A stretch of 64,000 bases of DNA from Streptomyces malachitofuscus. Its GTDB lineage: Bacteria > Actinomycetota > Actinomycetes > Streptomycetales > Streptomycetaceae. The first letter of the stretch is position 1. Each line of letters opens with the position of its first letter. This document shows positions 12,038 to 21,077 of the stretch, one piece after another. The DNA lies in assembly GCF_014650055.1 (NCBI RefSeq), contig NZ_BMUF01000004.1:124001-188000 (forward strand), written 5' to 3'. A program made the position numbers and the translations under genes. The notes below the pieces were generated by a model. The model did not search any database, was not told the DNA's origin, and was given only the letters and a program-made list of their open reading frames with translations.

Positions 12038-12445
12038 ATGCTCTCCACCGTCGACCGCACGACGCCCCTCGTCGCCCTGCCGACCGCCCGTCGCCGGCCC
12101 TCCAGGGCATCCGTCCGCCCTGTCCCGGACGGACGCCCCTCGGGTGCCGCGGCCGACGCGCTGCGCATCATCGCCGACCCCCGTACTCCCACCTACGTCA
12201 CGGTGTACGCGAACGGCCGCCGCAGGTACAGCTACTGGCGCCCCCTCGACTCCACCACCGGCGCCGGCGGCTGTTACGCGGCCCTGCCCACCGCCGACTG
12301 CGACGAGCTGCACGCGGCCGGCCGGATCACCCTCGGCGAGCCCGTCGTGGACCCCAACCGCACGACGTACCGCGTCCGTACGGCCGCCCGGGTCCAGCCG
12401 GCGTCGCTGCGCGGCGTGCCGCAGACCCGCTCCCGGGTGGCGTGA
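12038..12445 (+). CDS. Conserved small Streptomyces protein of unknown function
   Basis: 135 residues. The N-terminus is low-complexity and basic; the ordered part holds DALRIIADPRTPTYVTVYANGRRRYSYWRPLD, a small beta-rich segment, then CYAALPTADCDELHAAGRITLGEPVVDPNRTTYRVR. I recognise no named domain. The ATG at 12038 has GGAAAGG upstream; a GTG at 12011 is an alternative. No signal peptide or membrane segment. The codon pattern (G/C at third positions) supports real coding. Confidence 0.55.
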   Translation: MLSTVDRTTPLVALPTARRRPSRASVRPVPDGRPSGAAADALRIIADPRTPTYVTVYANGRRRYSYWRPLDSTTGAGGCYAALPTADCDELHAAGRITLGEPVVDPNRTTYRVRTAARVQPASLRGVPQTRSRVA

Positions 12446-12602
12446 GGGCGCGGCGGCGGACGCCGCTGCGGCGGAGCATCCATAGGGTCCTGCTGAACTT
12501 CGGTGGCCCCGGCGGTGTTCCGGATCTCCCCGGCCGAGTCGGGTGACCCTTCCGCCTGGAGAGACTGGGGGACGCCGAGCCCCGGGGTACGGAGGCCGGG
12601 CG

Positions 12603-13025
12603 TCAGGCGATGGACGCCGAGATGATCGCGGACACCGCGAGGTTGCAGGACGCCGTCACCCAGACCGCGGGGTGGGGTTCGGACTCCACCAGCGTGGCGC
12701 CCAGGCGCCCCGGAGTGATCAGATCCACCACCAGGAACGCCACGGCCATCATCACCAGGCCGAGCACGCCGAAGACCGCGGTCGACACCAGCCCCTTGCC
12801 GAAGTCCTCGTACGTCGTCCAGATCGACGTGAACACGATGCCGCCGATGCCGAGCAGCGAGGAGCTGAGGACCACGGAGGCGTTGCGGTTGCGCTCCTGC
12901 CAGATCTGCCGGCCGAGCTTCCCGGGCGTCAGCAGGTCCACCAGGACGATGCCGAGGACCAGCAGAACCAGTCCGAGTGCGCCGTAGGCGGCGGCCCGGC
13001 CGAGTCCGTTGACGATGTCGCTCAT
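12603..13025 (-). CDS. DUF350 family membrane protein
   Basis: 140 residues with four membrane segments in two similar halves. Each half has a helix followed by a conserved motif, VLVDLLTPGKLGRQIW in the first and FLVVDLITPGRLGATLV in the second, a repeat typical of DUF350. The end, WVTASCNLAVSAIISASIA, is a further membrane helix. The function of the family is unknown; members often sit near spermidine-synthase-like or potassium-channel genes, none of which is present here. The ATG at 13025 follows GAGCCGGCACACCC with no strong ribosome site. Confidence 0.8.
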   Translation of the reverse strand: MSDIVNGLGRAAAYGALGLVLLVLGIVLVDLLTPGKLGRQIWQERNRNASVVLSSSLLGIGGIVFTSIWTTYEDFGKGLVSTAVFGVLGLVMMAVAFLVVDLITPGRLGATLVESEPHPAVWVTASCNLAVSAIISASIA

Positions 13026-13123
13026 GGGTGTGCCGGCTCCGTAGCGTGAGAGATCGTGAATGATCGCGGTCAAGGGCGTGCAAAATGTAGCGCACCCGTT
13101 CGACGTCCCGGCCGGGCGCCCCG

Positions 13124-15232
13124 TCACGCCTCCCGGCCGATGTCGTCCGCGCGTGCGACGAAGCGGGCGGCGCCGCCGGTGACCCGGTAGAGGAACGCGC
13201 CGCCGTCCCGGTCGGTGTCGTAGAACTGACCGCCCGCGTGGTAGGCGATGCGCCGGGTGATGCCCTGCCAGGGGCGGCGCATCAGTTCCGAACGGAGCGC
13301 GGAGGGACCGTCGTCGCCGGCGGCCGTCAGGCCGTGGGCGGCGAACCTCACGGCGTCGTAGGCCTCGGCCGCCCACGGGGCGGGGGAGCGCCCGTGGCGC
13401 TCGCGATGGGCGACGGCGAACGAGCGGAGGCGGGGGTCCGCCCCGGGGTCGGCGTAGGCCGTGCCGACCATCCAGCCGTCGGCCGCGGCGAGGAACCGTG
13501 CGCCGACCACGTGCTCGCCCACCACCCGGGCGCCGCGGTGGCCCGTGTCCGCGAGCGCGCGGGCGAAGGCGGCGGCGCGTTCGGAGCGCAGCCCGGCGAA
13601 CATGACCGCGTCGCGCGGGCGTGCGGCGATGCGGCGGACGACGGCGGTGAAGTCCCCGCCCGCCGGGACCTCCTCGACCGCGGTCTCACCGTCGACCTTG
13701 CCGTACACCGTGACGATCCGCACCGACGCGCTGGTGTCCGCGGCGTCGCTGAGATCGTGCACGATCACGGTCCGGTCGGCCTTCACCACCCGGTTGAGGT
13801 GTCGCAGGACCGCGGGCGGCCCCGCCGTCCGGGTGGTGCGCAGCATCAGCGCGGTGGTGAGGCTCAGGCTGTCGAGGCGGTTGGTGTCCGCCCGGGTGAC
13901 CAGGATGGTGATCCGGGCGTGCGTGCAGGCCTCGACGGCCGCGAGCACGGTCGCGTTGGTCCCGGCGCCGATGACCACCGCCATGTCCGGCGCGGCGGCC
14001 AGCCCTGCCGCCGCGCCCGCCGCGCCCTTGGCCGTGCCCCGGTCGTCGGCGGTGCGCAGCGCCAGGTCGAAGGCGCGCCGGGCGCCACGGTTGTGCTGCT
14101 CGACGGCGAGACGCGCGCCGCGCTCATGGGCGGTGAAGACGCTGTCCTCGTGGTCCCCGAGCAGACCGACGACATACCTCGGCCGGTTCCCGGACCCGGT
14201 TCCCCCGGCGGTGTCGCGGGGCCCGAGCCACCAGGCGGCCGCCGCCGCGGTGCCGGCCGCGAGCGCCGCTCCGCCGACGAGCAGTCGCCGACGGGTGGGG
14301 GAGGAGCCCGCCGGTGCCGGACCGGCCGGGTCCGCGCCGGCCACGGTGGGCTCGGGGACGGGCAGGCCGACGATCCGCGAGGCCTGCTCGGCGATCAGCG
14401 AGGGCAGCCCCGGCGGCAGCCAGTCGTCCCCGTCGAACTCGCCGAAGAAGGCGCGGAGTTCCGCGACACCCGGGCGCGCCTCCGGCTCCTTCGCGAGGCA
14501 GCGCCGCACGATCTGCTCGAAGCCGGGAGGCACGCCGTCCAGATCCGGCTCCTCGTGCACGGTCCGGTACAGCACCCCGGCGGCTCCGCCGCCCCCGAAC
14601 ACCGCCCGGCCGGTGGCCGCGTGGGCGAGGACGCAGCCCAGGGAGAAGACGTCGCTCGCCGGGCCCACGGTGCGGCCCCGGGCCTGCTCGGGTGAGAGGT
14701 AGCCGGGGGAGCCCACCACGGAGCCGTCCGCGGTGAGCGCCGTCGCCCCCACGGCCCGGGCGATACCGAAGTCGATCAGGCGCGGGCCGTCGGCGGTGAG
14801 CAGGACGTTCGCCGGCTTCAGGTCCCGGTGGACGAGCCCGGCCGTGTGCACGTCGTCCAGCGCCTCGGCCAGGGCGGCGCCGAGGGCGACGACGTGCTTC
14901 TCGCCCCAGGGGCCTGCACGGGTGACGGCCTCGGCGAGGGAGGGGCCCGGAACATAGGCCGTGGCCAGCCACGGGGACGCGGCCTCGGCGTCGGCCGCGA
15001 GGACCGGCACGGTCCACCGTCCGCCGAGCCGGGCCGCGAGCTCCGCCTCCCGCCGGAAGCGCGCCCGGAAACCGGGATCATCTGCGTGCTCGCTCCGGAT
15101 CACCTTGAGCGCGCACCAGCTCCCGTGCGGCGAACGCGCCAGGTAGACGACGCCCATGCCGCCCGAACCGAGCCGGCCGATCAGACGGTGGCCGCCTGTC
15201 TCCGAGGGGTCGAACGGCCTGAGCCGCTCCAT
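13124..15232 (-). CDS. Receptor-like Ser/Thr protein kinase fused to an extracytoplasmic type-1 ligand-binding domain
   Basis: 702 residues. A cytosolic Hanks kinase fills about residues 14-265: Gly loop GSGGMGVVYLA, lysine in CALKVIR, catalytic HRDLKPANVLL and metal-binding DFGIAR, with an activation loop reading TALTADGSVVGSPGYLSPEQARG. A membrane helix (about 311-336) follows an Arg-rich stop. The outside domain (about 350-700) looks like a LivK-type periplasmic-binding fold (VVGLLGDHEDSVFTAHERGARLAVEQHN, and AAEAYDAVRFAAHGL near the end). It probably couples an external small ligand to phosphorylation. It is the last gene of a three-gene minus-strand operon with its paralogue and a lipoprotein. 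Ligand and targets are unknown. Confidence 0.88.
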   Translation of the reverse strand: MERLRPFDPSETGGHRLIGRLGSGGMGVVYLARSPHGSWCALKVIRSEHADDPGFRARFRREAELAARLGGRWTVPVLAADAEAASPWLATAYVPGPSLAEAVTRAGPWGEKHVVALGAALAEALDDVHTAGLVHRDLKPANVLLTADGPRLIDFGIARAVGATALTADGSVVGSPGYLSPEQARGRTVGPASDVFSLGCVLAHAATGRAVFGGGGAAGVLYRTVHEEPDLDGVPPGFEQIVRRCLAKEPEARPGVAELRAFFGEFDGDDWLPPGLPSLIAEQASRIVGLPVPEPTVAGADPAGPAPAGSSPTRRRLLVGGAALAAGTAAAAAWWLGPRDTAGGTGSGNRPRYVVGLLGDHEDSVFTAHERGARLAVEQHNRGARRAFDLALRTADDRGTAKGAAGAAAGLAAAPDMAVVIGAGTNATVLAAVEACTHARITILVTRADTNRLDSLSLTTALMLRTTRTAGPPAVLRHLNRVVKADRTVIVHDLSDAADTSASVRIVTVYGKVDGETAVEEVPAGGDFTAVVRRIAARPRDAVMFAGLRSERAAAFARALADTGHRGARVVGEHVVGARFLAAADGWMVGTAYADPGADPRLRSFAVAHRERHGRSPAPWAAEAYDAVRFAAHGLTAAGDDGPSALRSELMRRPWQGITRRIAYHAGGQFYDTDRDGGAFLYRVTGGAARFVARADDIGREA

Positions 15233-15256
15233 GCCCGGTGCCCCCTTCCCGCAGCG

Positions 15257-17458
15257 TCACGCCGACCCGCCCGCCGCACGCTCGAGGTCGGTGAGCGAAC
15301 CCCGTTGCACGAAGCGCCCGTCGGTCACCTGGTGGACGAACGTCCCGTCGGCCCAGCCGCGGTCGTCGGCCTCGTACTGGTGGTACTCACCGAAGGCGTA
15401 GGGGCGGGCGATGCCCTGGTACCGCGCCTTCGCCAGCCGGTCGCCGAGGTCGGCCCGCCGCGGCCGGCGTCCCGCACCCGCGGGTACCGTCCGCGCGAAC
15501 TCCGCCAGCAGCAGACGCACCGTGTCGTACGCCTCGGCGGCGTACGGCTCCGGGGCGGTGCCGTGCCGGCGGCGCCACGCCTTCACGAACGCCCTGGCCC
15601 GCCGCGTGGTCAGCGCCGTGGTGTCCGCGGCCGCCGTCACGACGTACCAGCCGTCGCCGGCCGCGCCCGCCCGCCGCGGGAACTCCGAGCCGTACAACTG
15701 GTGCTGCATCCACCGCGGTCCCTCGAAACCGGCCGCTGCCAGCTGCCGGGCCGCCCGGACCGTGGCGTCCAGCGGACCGAGGTAGGCGAAGGCCGTGACG
15801 CCCTCCGCCAGCAGGGAGCGCACGGCGGCCGGTGCGTCGTCCGTCTCCTCGGCCACCACCTTCGGAAGGGCGTCGCCCTTCATCACCGCCCGCCACTGCC
15901 TGACCAGCAGGGCCGCCTGGTCCTGCATGGTCGTCCCGCCGGCCCGGTCCAGCACCACGCCCAGCCTGGTCGGCTGCCGGGTGATCAGGGCGTGCAGCAC
16001 CACCCAGCCCGCGAGCGAGGAATGCGCAGCGCCGGTCTGGAAGGAGGACTTCGGCGATGTCAGGAAGTAGTCCTGCTGGCCCGTGGTGCTGGAGGCGTGG
16101 CTCAGGCCCGCCTCGCCGTAGAGGTTGGCCGCGGCCCGCATCGAGATGTCGTCGACCGGTCCGAGGACGGCGACGACGTCCCGGTCGGCCGTGAAGGCAC
16201 CGGCGACCTCACGGGCGCTCCGCGGGTCCCCGCTGTCCCGGAGCACCCGCACCTTCAGGTCGAACGCACGGTCCGGGTCGGCGTTGTGACCGGCCACGGC
16301 GAGGTGTGCGGCGCGCTCGGCCGGCCCGGCGAACAGGGCCGACGACGCCTCTCCGGTGGAGTGGACGCCCAGCACGTACGAGGGACGTTCCGGCGTGCCG
16401 CCGGGATCGTCGTCGCGGGACGCGAGCACCGCCGCCGTGGTCGCACCCCCGGCCGTCAGCAGCAACGCCCCGCCGGCCAGCAGCAGCCGGCGCCGCGTCG
16501 GCCGCCGGGCGGCGTCCTGCGGTCCGCCTCGATCACCGTCGGCGGTCCGCTCGTCCACGGCCGTCGGCTCGACGCCGGGCAGCGCCAGACTCTCGGCGGA
16601 GCGTGCGGCGACCATCCCGGCCACCGGGTCGGGCAGCCATCCGGCCCCTTCGGGGACGTCCTCGGCGAGTTGCCGTGACGTCTCGGCGGCCGTGGGGCGC
16701 GCGTCCGGGTCCTTGTCGAGACAGCGGGCCACCAGCGGCCTCGACGCCGCGTCCACCCCGCCGAGGTCCGGCTCGTCGTGGACCGTGCGGTACAGCAGCG
16801 CGTCGGGTTCCCCGGTGCCGAAGGGCGGCCGGCCCGACATCGCGTACGCCAGGACGCAGCCCAGGGCGAACACGTCGCTCGACGGCGTGGCCGGCTCTCC
16901 GCGCGCCTGCTCCGGGGCGAGGAAGCCTGGGGTGCCGACCACGAGGCCCGAGGCGGTCAGCGCGGAACCGTCGACGGCCCGGGCGATACCGAAGTCGATG
17001 AGCCGTGGCCCGTCGGGCGCCAGCAGGATGTTCCCCGGCTTGACGTCGCGGTGCACCAGCCCCGCCGCGTGCACCTCGGCCAGCGCCCCCGCCAGCAGCC
17101 CGCCCAGCACGCGCGCCGCCCGGGGCGGCAGGGGGCCGTGCGCGGCGACGGCCTCCGCGAGCGAGGGGCCGGGTACGAACGCCGTGGCCAGCCACGGCGT
17201 CGGCGCGTCGGCGTCCGCGCCGAGCACCGGCACGACCCAGGGGTTCTCCACCCGCCGGGCCAGCTCGGTCTCCCGCGCGAACCTGGCCCGGAAGTCGTCG
17301 TCCCCGGCGTTCTCGGCATGGATCACCTTGACCGCGGCCAGTTGTCCGGAGTCGGTGCGCCCCAGGTACACCACACCCATGCCGCCCGCCCCCAGGCGCC
17401 GCAGCAGCCGGAACCCGGCGACGCGGGAGGGGTCGGACGGCCGCAGCGGCTCACTCAT
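15257..17458 (-). CDS. Second receptor-like Ser/Thr kinase with extracytoplasmic binding domain, paralogue of its neighbour
   Basis: 733 residues with the same plan: kinase (about 14-270; GAGGMGVVYLG, AAVKVIH, HRDVKPGNILL, DFGIAR), an Arg-rich stop and membrane helix (about 320-345), then a LivK-like domain starting SYVLGVHSTGEASSALFAGPAERAAHLAVAGHN and ending with AAEAYDTVRLLLAEF. All catalytic residues are present. Its ATG overlaps the end of the upstream lipoprotein gene by 8 bp, and the paralogous kinase begins 24 bp after its stop, so all three are probably co-expressed. The sensor halves have diverged more than the kinase halves, suggesting different ligands. Confidence 0.88.
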   Translation of the reverse strand: MSEPLRPSDPSRVAGFRLLRRLGAGGMGVVYLGRTDSGQLAAVKVIHAENAGDDDFRARFARETELARRVENPWVVPVLGADADAPTPWLATAFVPGPSLAEAVAAHGPLPPRAARVLGGLLAGALAEVHAAGLVHRDVKPGNILLAPDGPRLIDFGIARAVDGSALTASGLVVGTPGFLAPEQARGEPATPSSDVFALGCVLAYAMSGRPPFGTGEPDALLYRTVHDEPDLGGVDAASRPLVARCLDKDPDARPTAAETSRQLAEDVPEGAGWLPDPVAGMVAARSAESLALPGVEPTAVDERTADGDRGGPQDAARRPTRRRLLLAGGALLLTAGGATTAAVLASRDDDPGGTPERPSYVLGVHSTGEASSALFAGPAERAAHLAVAGHNADPDRAFDLKVRVLRDSGDPRSAREVAGAFTADRDVVAVLGPVDDISMRAAANLYGEAGLSHASSTTGQQDYFLTSPKSSFQTGAAHSSLAGWVVLHALITRQPTRLGVVLDRAGGTTMQDQAALLVRQWRAVMKGDALPKVVAEETDDAPAAVRSLLAEGVTAFAYLGPLDATVRAARQLAAAGFEGPRWMQHQLYGSEFPRRAGAAGDGWYVVTAAADTTALTTRRARAFVKAWRRRHGTAPEPYAAEAYDTVRLLLAEFARTVPAGAGRRPRRADLGDRLAKARYQGIARPYAFGEYHQYEADDRGWADGTFVHQVTDGRFVQRGSLTDLERAAGGSA

Positions 17459-18299
17459 CGCCGCCCGCCTTCCCGTTCGCGCCGTCGGAGCGGCCCCGGC
17501 GGTCGACCGCGGCGGCGACGAAGCCGACGCCCTCGATGACGTCCGACACGACGGCGGCCTGTTCCTCGGCGTTACGGCCCGCCCCGTGTCGCGCGGTCGC
17601 CGCGACGGTCACCGGACCCACCCGCAGCTTGAACCAGTCGAAGGGACGCGCGGTCCTCCGCCCGTCCACCAGCCACTCGCCGGTCTCCGTCAGGTCGTCC
17701 TCGGCGACGGCGTTGCGCTGATCGTCGAAGGTGCTGGCCTGGGAGTACAACTTCCGTACCCGCTCGGTGGCGTTGAGCCGCTGCTCCGGGCAGCGCAGCG
17801 CCTCCTCCAGGGACACGGCCATGTCCCGTCGCCCGTCGGCCTTGCTGCGGTGCACCGTGACGGTCAGCGAGACGTGCACGGCCTCCTTCCCCTCGGTGGC
17901 CGGCAGGACGAACGCCCGGGTGAGAGTGGCCAGTACATGGTCCGGCAGCGGCTCACGACGCCACAGGCAGTCCTCGCCCAGTACCGCCCAGCGCGACGGA
18001 TCGCTCTCGTGCGGCCGGTGTGCGCGGAATCCGGCGCCGAAGTAGTCGGGCTGTACGCCGAGTCCGCGGACGAAGGCGACCGCCTCGGCCCGGGTCCGCG
18101 GAGCCCGGTCCTCCGGCAGGGCGTACGGCTCCTCGGCGACGGCGGCCGGTGAGGACGCGCCGGGACCGGGAGTACCGGCCGTGTTCGGCTGCGACCCGGA
18201 CGGCTTCGCCGCACCGGCCCCCTCTTCCGTACCGCCCGTGCACCCCACCACCAGCAGCGTCCCCGCCACCGCGGCCACGACCGGTCTGTGCGCGACCAT
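17451..18299 (-). CDS. Putative lipoprotein in the receptor-kinase operon
   Basis: 282 residues. A lipoprotein signal MVAHRPVVAAVAGTLLVVGC places the acylated cysteine at residue 20. A Gly/Ser/Pro-rich linker follows, then a globular domain containing EAVAFVRGLGVQPDYFGAGFRAHRPHESDPSRWAV and a region (about 110-270) of alternating beta strands ending in VVSDVIEGVGFVAAAVDRR. I recognise no family. As the first gene of the operon, overlapping the first kinase by 8 bp, it may be a surface partner or ligand carrier for the kinases. That role is inferred from context only. Confidence 0.7.
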   Translation of the reverse strand: MVAHRPVVAAVAGTLLVVGCTGGTEEGAGAAKPSGSQPNTAGTPGPGASSPAAVAEEPYALPEDRAPRTRAEAVAFVRGLGVQPDYFGAGFRAHRPHESDPSRWAVLGEDCLWRREPLPDHVLATLTRAFVLPATEGKEAVHVSLTVTVHRSKADGRRDMAVSLEEALRCPEQRLNATERVRKLYSQASTFDDQRNAVAEDDLTETGEWLVDGRRTARPFDWFKLRVGPVTVAATARHGAGRNAEEQAAVVSDVIEGVGFVAAAVDRRGRSDGANGKAGGDE

Positions 18300-18483
18300 G
18301 CCCCGCCCCCGCTCTCCCTACGGTCCGGTCCCCGTGGGCAGCAGTGTGACGCAAGGGGAGGCCGGAGGGTAGCAACGCGACTGGAAACAAAGGGACTTGG
18401 TGGAGAGTTCCGTCGGTCTGTCATGCCGGCGCACATCCGGGGCATCAGAAGTCCATCGGAGGGAACGGGAAGGGGAACGAGCC

Positions 18484-18840
18484 ATGAGCAGGGGCAGCCG
18501 CACTCTCACCGTCCTGTACGTCGCCGTGGCCCTCTGGCTCTCCTTCTGCACCGTGCGCACCTGGAGCACCGTGCCCGTGTGGACGAGTCTCGCCATGGCC
18601 GTCGCCGCCCTGGCGCCCGTGGTGGGTGTGGTCCGCGAGACGGTCATCGCCGAGGAGCGGCGCGCCGTCGCCGTCCTGCGCGAGCGGGAGGGCCGCCGGG
18701 CGGCCTGGCGGGACGCGGCGGCCGCGGCGCTCGCGCAGGCTGAGGTGGAGGCCGCGTGCTGCGAACGCTGGTGGACGTCGTGCGCCACCGAACACGACCC
18801 CGGCTGCGCGCACCGGACCTCGTGGGGCACCACGGCCTGA
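18484..18840 (+). CDS. Small membrane protein of unknown function with Cys-rich tail
   Basis: 118 residues. Two hydrophobic helices (LTVLYVAVALWLSFCTVRTW and VWTSLAMAVAALAPVVGVV) are followed by a long charged, probably coiled helix (ETVIAEERRAVAVLREREGRRAAWRDAA) and a tail with cysteines in EAACCERWWTSC and PGCAH. GGGAAGGGG precedes the ATG at 18484. It diverges from the kinase operon and precedes the glucanase by 163 bp. No family recognised; the tail cysteines could bind metal. Confidence 0.65.
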   Translation: MSRGSRTLTVLYVAVALWLSFCTVRTWSTVPVWTSLAMAVAALAPVVGVVRETVIAEERRAVAVLREREGRRAAWRDAAAAALAQAEVEAACCERWWTSCATEHDPGCAHRTSWGTTA

Positions 18841-19003
18841 AGCAGGGCCTGGGGCCTTTGTCGGCGCGTCGGCCCGTCCTGGTCCGTACCAGGGTCTTGA
18901 CGGCCTGTTATCTCACCCCTTAAATCAAGTGGTTGCGCATTCAACCCCCACAACCTCGGTCGGCGCACCCGTGCACTCGGGTCGCCGTACGGAAGGGAGA
19001 GCC

Positions 19004-20239
19004 ATGTTCTCTCCGCGCACCCGCCGCAGATGGCTCATCGCCGCACTGTCCGCCGTACTGGTCGCTTCCGGTGCGGCCGGAACGACCGCCCAGGCCGAAC
19101 CGGCCGGCGCCGACGCCGCGGCGGCCGTGACGTTCTCGGACACCTTCGACGGACCCGCCGGTGCGGCCGTCGACTCCTCGAAGTGGCAGATCGAGACCGG
19201 CGACAACGTCAACAACCACGAGCGGCAGTACTACACCTCCGGCAACAGGAACGCCGCACTGGACGGCCAGGGCCACCTGGTCATCACGGCCCGGAAGGAG
19301 AACCCGGCCAACTACCAGTGCTGGTACGGCACCTGCCAGTACACGTCGGCCCGGCTCAACACCGCGGGCAAGTTCACCGCGCAGTACGGGCACGTCGAGG
19401 CGCGGATGAAGATCCCGCGCGGGCAGGGCATGTGGCCGGCGTTCTGGATGCTGGGCACGCCCGTCAACTGGCCCGACTCGGGCGAGATCGACATCATGGA
19501 GAACGTGGGCTTCGAGCCCTCCACCGTGCACGGCACGATCCACGGCCCCGGCTACTCGGGCTCGGGCGGGATCGGCGCCGGCTACACCCTGCCGGGCGGC
19601 CAGGCCTTCGCGGACGCCTTCCACACCTTCGCCGTCGACTGGGCACCGGACTCGATCACCTGGTCCGTGGACGGGAACGTCTACCAGCGGCGCACCCCGG
19701 CCGACCTGGGCGGCAGGCAGTGGGTGTTCAACAAGCCGTTCTTCCTGATCCTCAACCTGGCGGTGGGCGGCTACTGGCCCGGCGACCCGGACGGCTCGAC
19801 CGTCTTCCCGCAGCAGCTCCTCGTGGACCACGTATCGGTGACGACGAGTGACTCCTCGACCGGCGGCGCGATCCGCGGACTGGCCGGCAAGTGCGTGGAC
19901 GTGGCCGGGGCGAACACGGCCAACGGCACCCCCGTGCAGCTCTACGACTGCAACGGCACGTCCGCCCAGCGGTGGACGGTGGGTTCCGACGGCACGATCC
20001 GGGCGCTCGGCAAGTGTCTGGACGTCGCCTCGGGCGGCACCGCGGACGGTACACCGGTCCAGCTGTGGGACTGCAACGGCACGGCGGCCCAGAAGTGGGT
20101 CGTCACCGGGGCGCGGGACATCGTCAATCCGCAGGCCGACAAGTGCCTGGACGTGACCGGAAACAACGCGGCCAACGGTACCCGGCTGCAGATCTGGACC
20201 TGTACGGGCGCGGCGAACCAGAAGTGGACGGTGGGCTGA
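19004..20239 (+). CDS. Secreted GH16 endo-beta-1,3-glucanase (laminarinase-like) with ricin-type beta-trefoil domain
   Basis: 411 residues. A signal peptide (RRRWLIAALSAVLVASGAAGTTAQA) precedes a GH16 beta-jelly-roll (about 45-285) with the catalytic motif GEIDIMEN (ExDxxE) and ARMKIPRGQGMWPAFWMLG. A C-terminal beta-trefoil (about 290-411) carries three repeats, each with a K-CLDV-type start and a QRW or QKW end. The enzyme cleaves beta-1,3-glucans such as laminarin or fungal wall glucan, with the trefoil binding carbohydrate. GGAAGGGAG precedes the ATG. It is monocistronic with a strong terminator. Confidence 0.93.
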   Translation: MFSPRTRRRWLIAALSAVLVASGAAGTTAQAEPAGADAAAAVTFSDTFDGPAGAAVDSSKWQIETGDNVNNHERQYYTSGNRNAALDGQGHLVITARKENPANYQCWYGTCQYTSARLNTAGKFTAQYGHVEARMKIPRGQGMWPAFWMLGTPVNWPDSGEIDIMENVGFEPSTVHGTIHGPGYSGSGGIGAGYTLPGGQAFADAFHTFAVDWAPDSITWSVDGNVYQRRTPADLGGRQWVFNKPFFLILNLAVGGYWPGDPDGSTVFPQQLLVDHVSVTTSDSSTGGAIRGLAGKCVDVAGANTANGTPVQLYDCNGTSAQRWTVGSDGTIRALGKCLDVASGGTADGTPVQLWDCNGTAAQKWVVTGARDIVNPQADKCLDVTGNNAANGTRLQIWTCTGAANQKWTVG

Positions 20240-20263
20240 GCCGGCACCGGACACCACGCAGGA

Positions 20264-20330
20264 CCGCCGCCCCGGACCGTCGGGTCCGGGGCGGCGGCGT
20301 GCCCGGGCGGCGCGTTTTGCTTTTCTTTTG
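20264..20330 (+). terminator. Strong terminator after the GH16 gene, with T-rich tail
   Basis: A perfect 15-bp stem (20264-20278 with 20283-20297) with loop GTCG starts 25 nt after the stop. Unusually for this DNA, a T-rich run (TTTTGCTTTTCTTTTG) follows within about 15 nt. Confidence 0.8.
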
Positions 20331-20439
20331 CCATGCGGGAACACGGCCGGGGCCGCGTCCGTTTGACCGGAGGACGATGAAGATCCGGGACTGGCGACCA
20401 GGACCGGACGGACCGCGACAGAAGCCGAGGTGGCACCGA

Positions 20440-20991
20440 ATGGCGATGTGGGACCGGCTCAAGGACCAGGCCAGGACGCTCCAGCAGTCCCAGGGGGCAC
20501 GGGCGGGAGGCGCACGGCAGCCGGGGCACGGCTCGTCCTCGTCCGGCGGCTCCAAGGCCCAGCTGCTGGGACTGTTCAAGTCCCAGCTCGCGTCCGCCAA
20601 GGCGGAGCTCAAGAGCGGCGCCTACCGGGACGCCAGCATGGCGATGTGCGCGCTGGTCGCGGCGGCGGACGGCCGGGTCGACCCCTCGGAGCGGCAGCGG
20701 GTGGAGGAACTGATCGTCTCCAACGAGGTGCTGCAGAACTTCCCGCCGGACCAGCTCCGCAAGCGGTTCAACGAACACGTGGACCGGCTCACGGCCAACT
20801 TCGAGCAGGGCAAGGCGCGGGCGCTGGAGGACATCGCCAAGGCGGCGAAGAAGCCGGTCGAGGCGCGGGCCGTCGTGCAGACGGGCATGGTCGTCGCCGG
20901 CGCCGACGGCAGCTTCGACGCCTCGGAGCAGTACGCCGTCCGCGACGCCTGCGTGGCCCTCGGTCTCCCGCCGCAGGAGTTCGGCGTCTGA
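20440..20991 (+). CDS. TerB-family (tellurite-resistance/acidic-helix) protein
   Basis: 183 residues. After a flexible Gly/Ser/Gln linker (about 15-45) comes the all-helical TerB domain, with the paired acidic motifs MAMCALVAAADGRVDPSERQ and GMVVAGADGSFDASEQYAV that bind divalent metal in the family. TerB proteins are linked to stress and membrane-associated Ter complexes. The ATG at 20440 has GAGGTGG upstream; an ATG at 20377 with a closer GGAGG is a possible alternative giving 21 more residues. The WGR/propeller gene follows 86 bp downstream. Confidence 0.82.
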   Translation: MAMWDRLKDQARTLQQSQGARAGGARQPGHGSSSSGGSKAQLLGLFKSQLASAKAELKSGAYRDASMAMCALVAAADGRVDPSERQRVEELIVSNEVLQNFPPDQLRKRFNEHVDRLTANFEQGKARALEDIAKAAKKPVEARAVVQTGMVVAGADGSFDASEQYAVRDACVALGLPPQEFGV

Positions 20992-21077
20992 CGGCGGCCC
21001 CGTTGTCAGAGGCGCCCCCTACGGTGTGATCAGTGGGCCCGCCGGAGCGGCCGCGGGCCCGTGGGGAGGGGTGTGCC

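Noticed and set aside
20377..20439. ATG at 20377 as the TerB start
   Set aside because: GGAGG is only 3 nt from it and the added 21 residues are Arg/Pro-rich and unlike the family. It remains possible but less likely than 20440.
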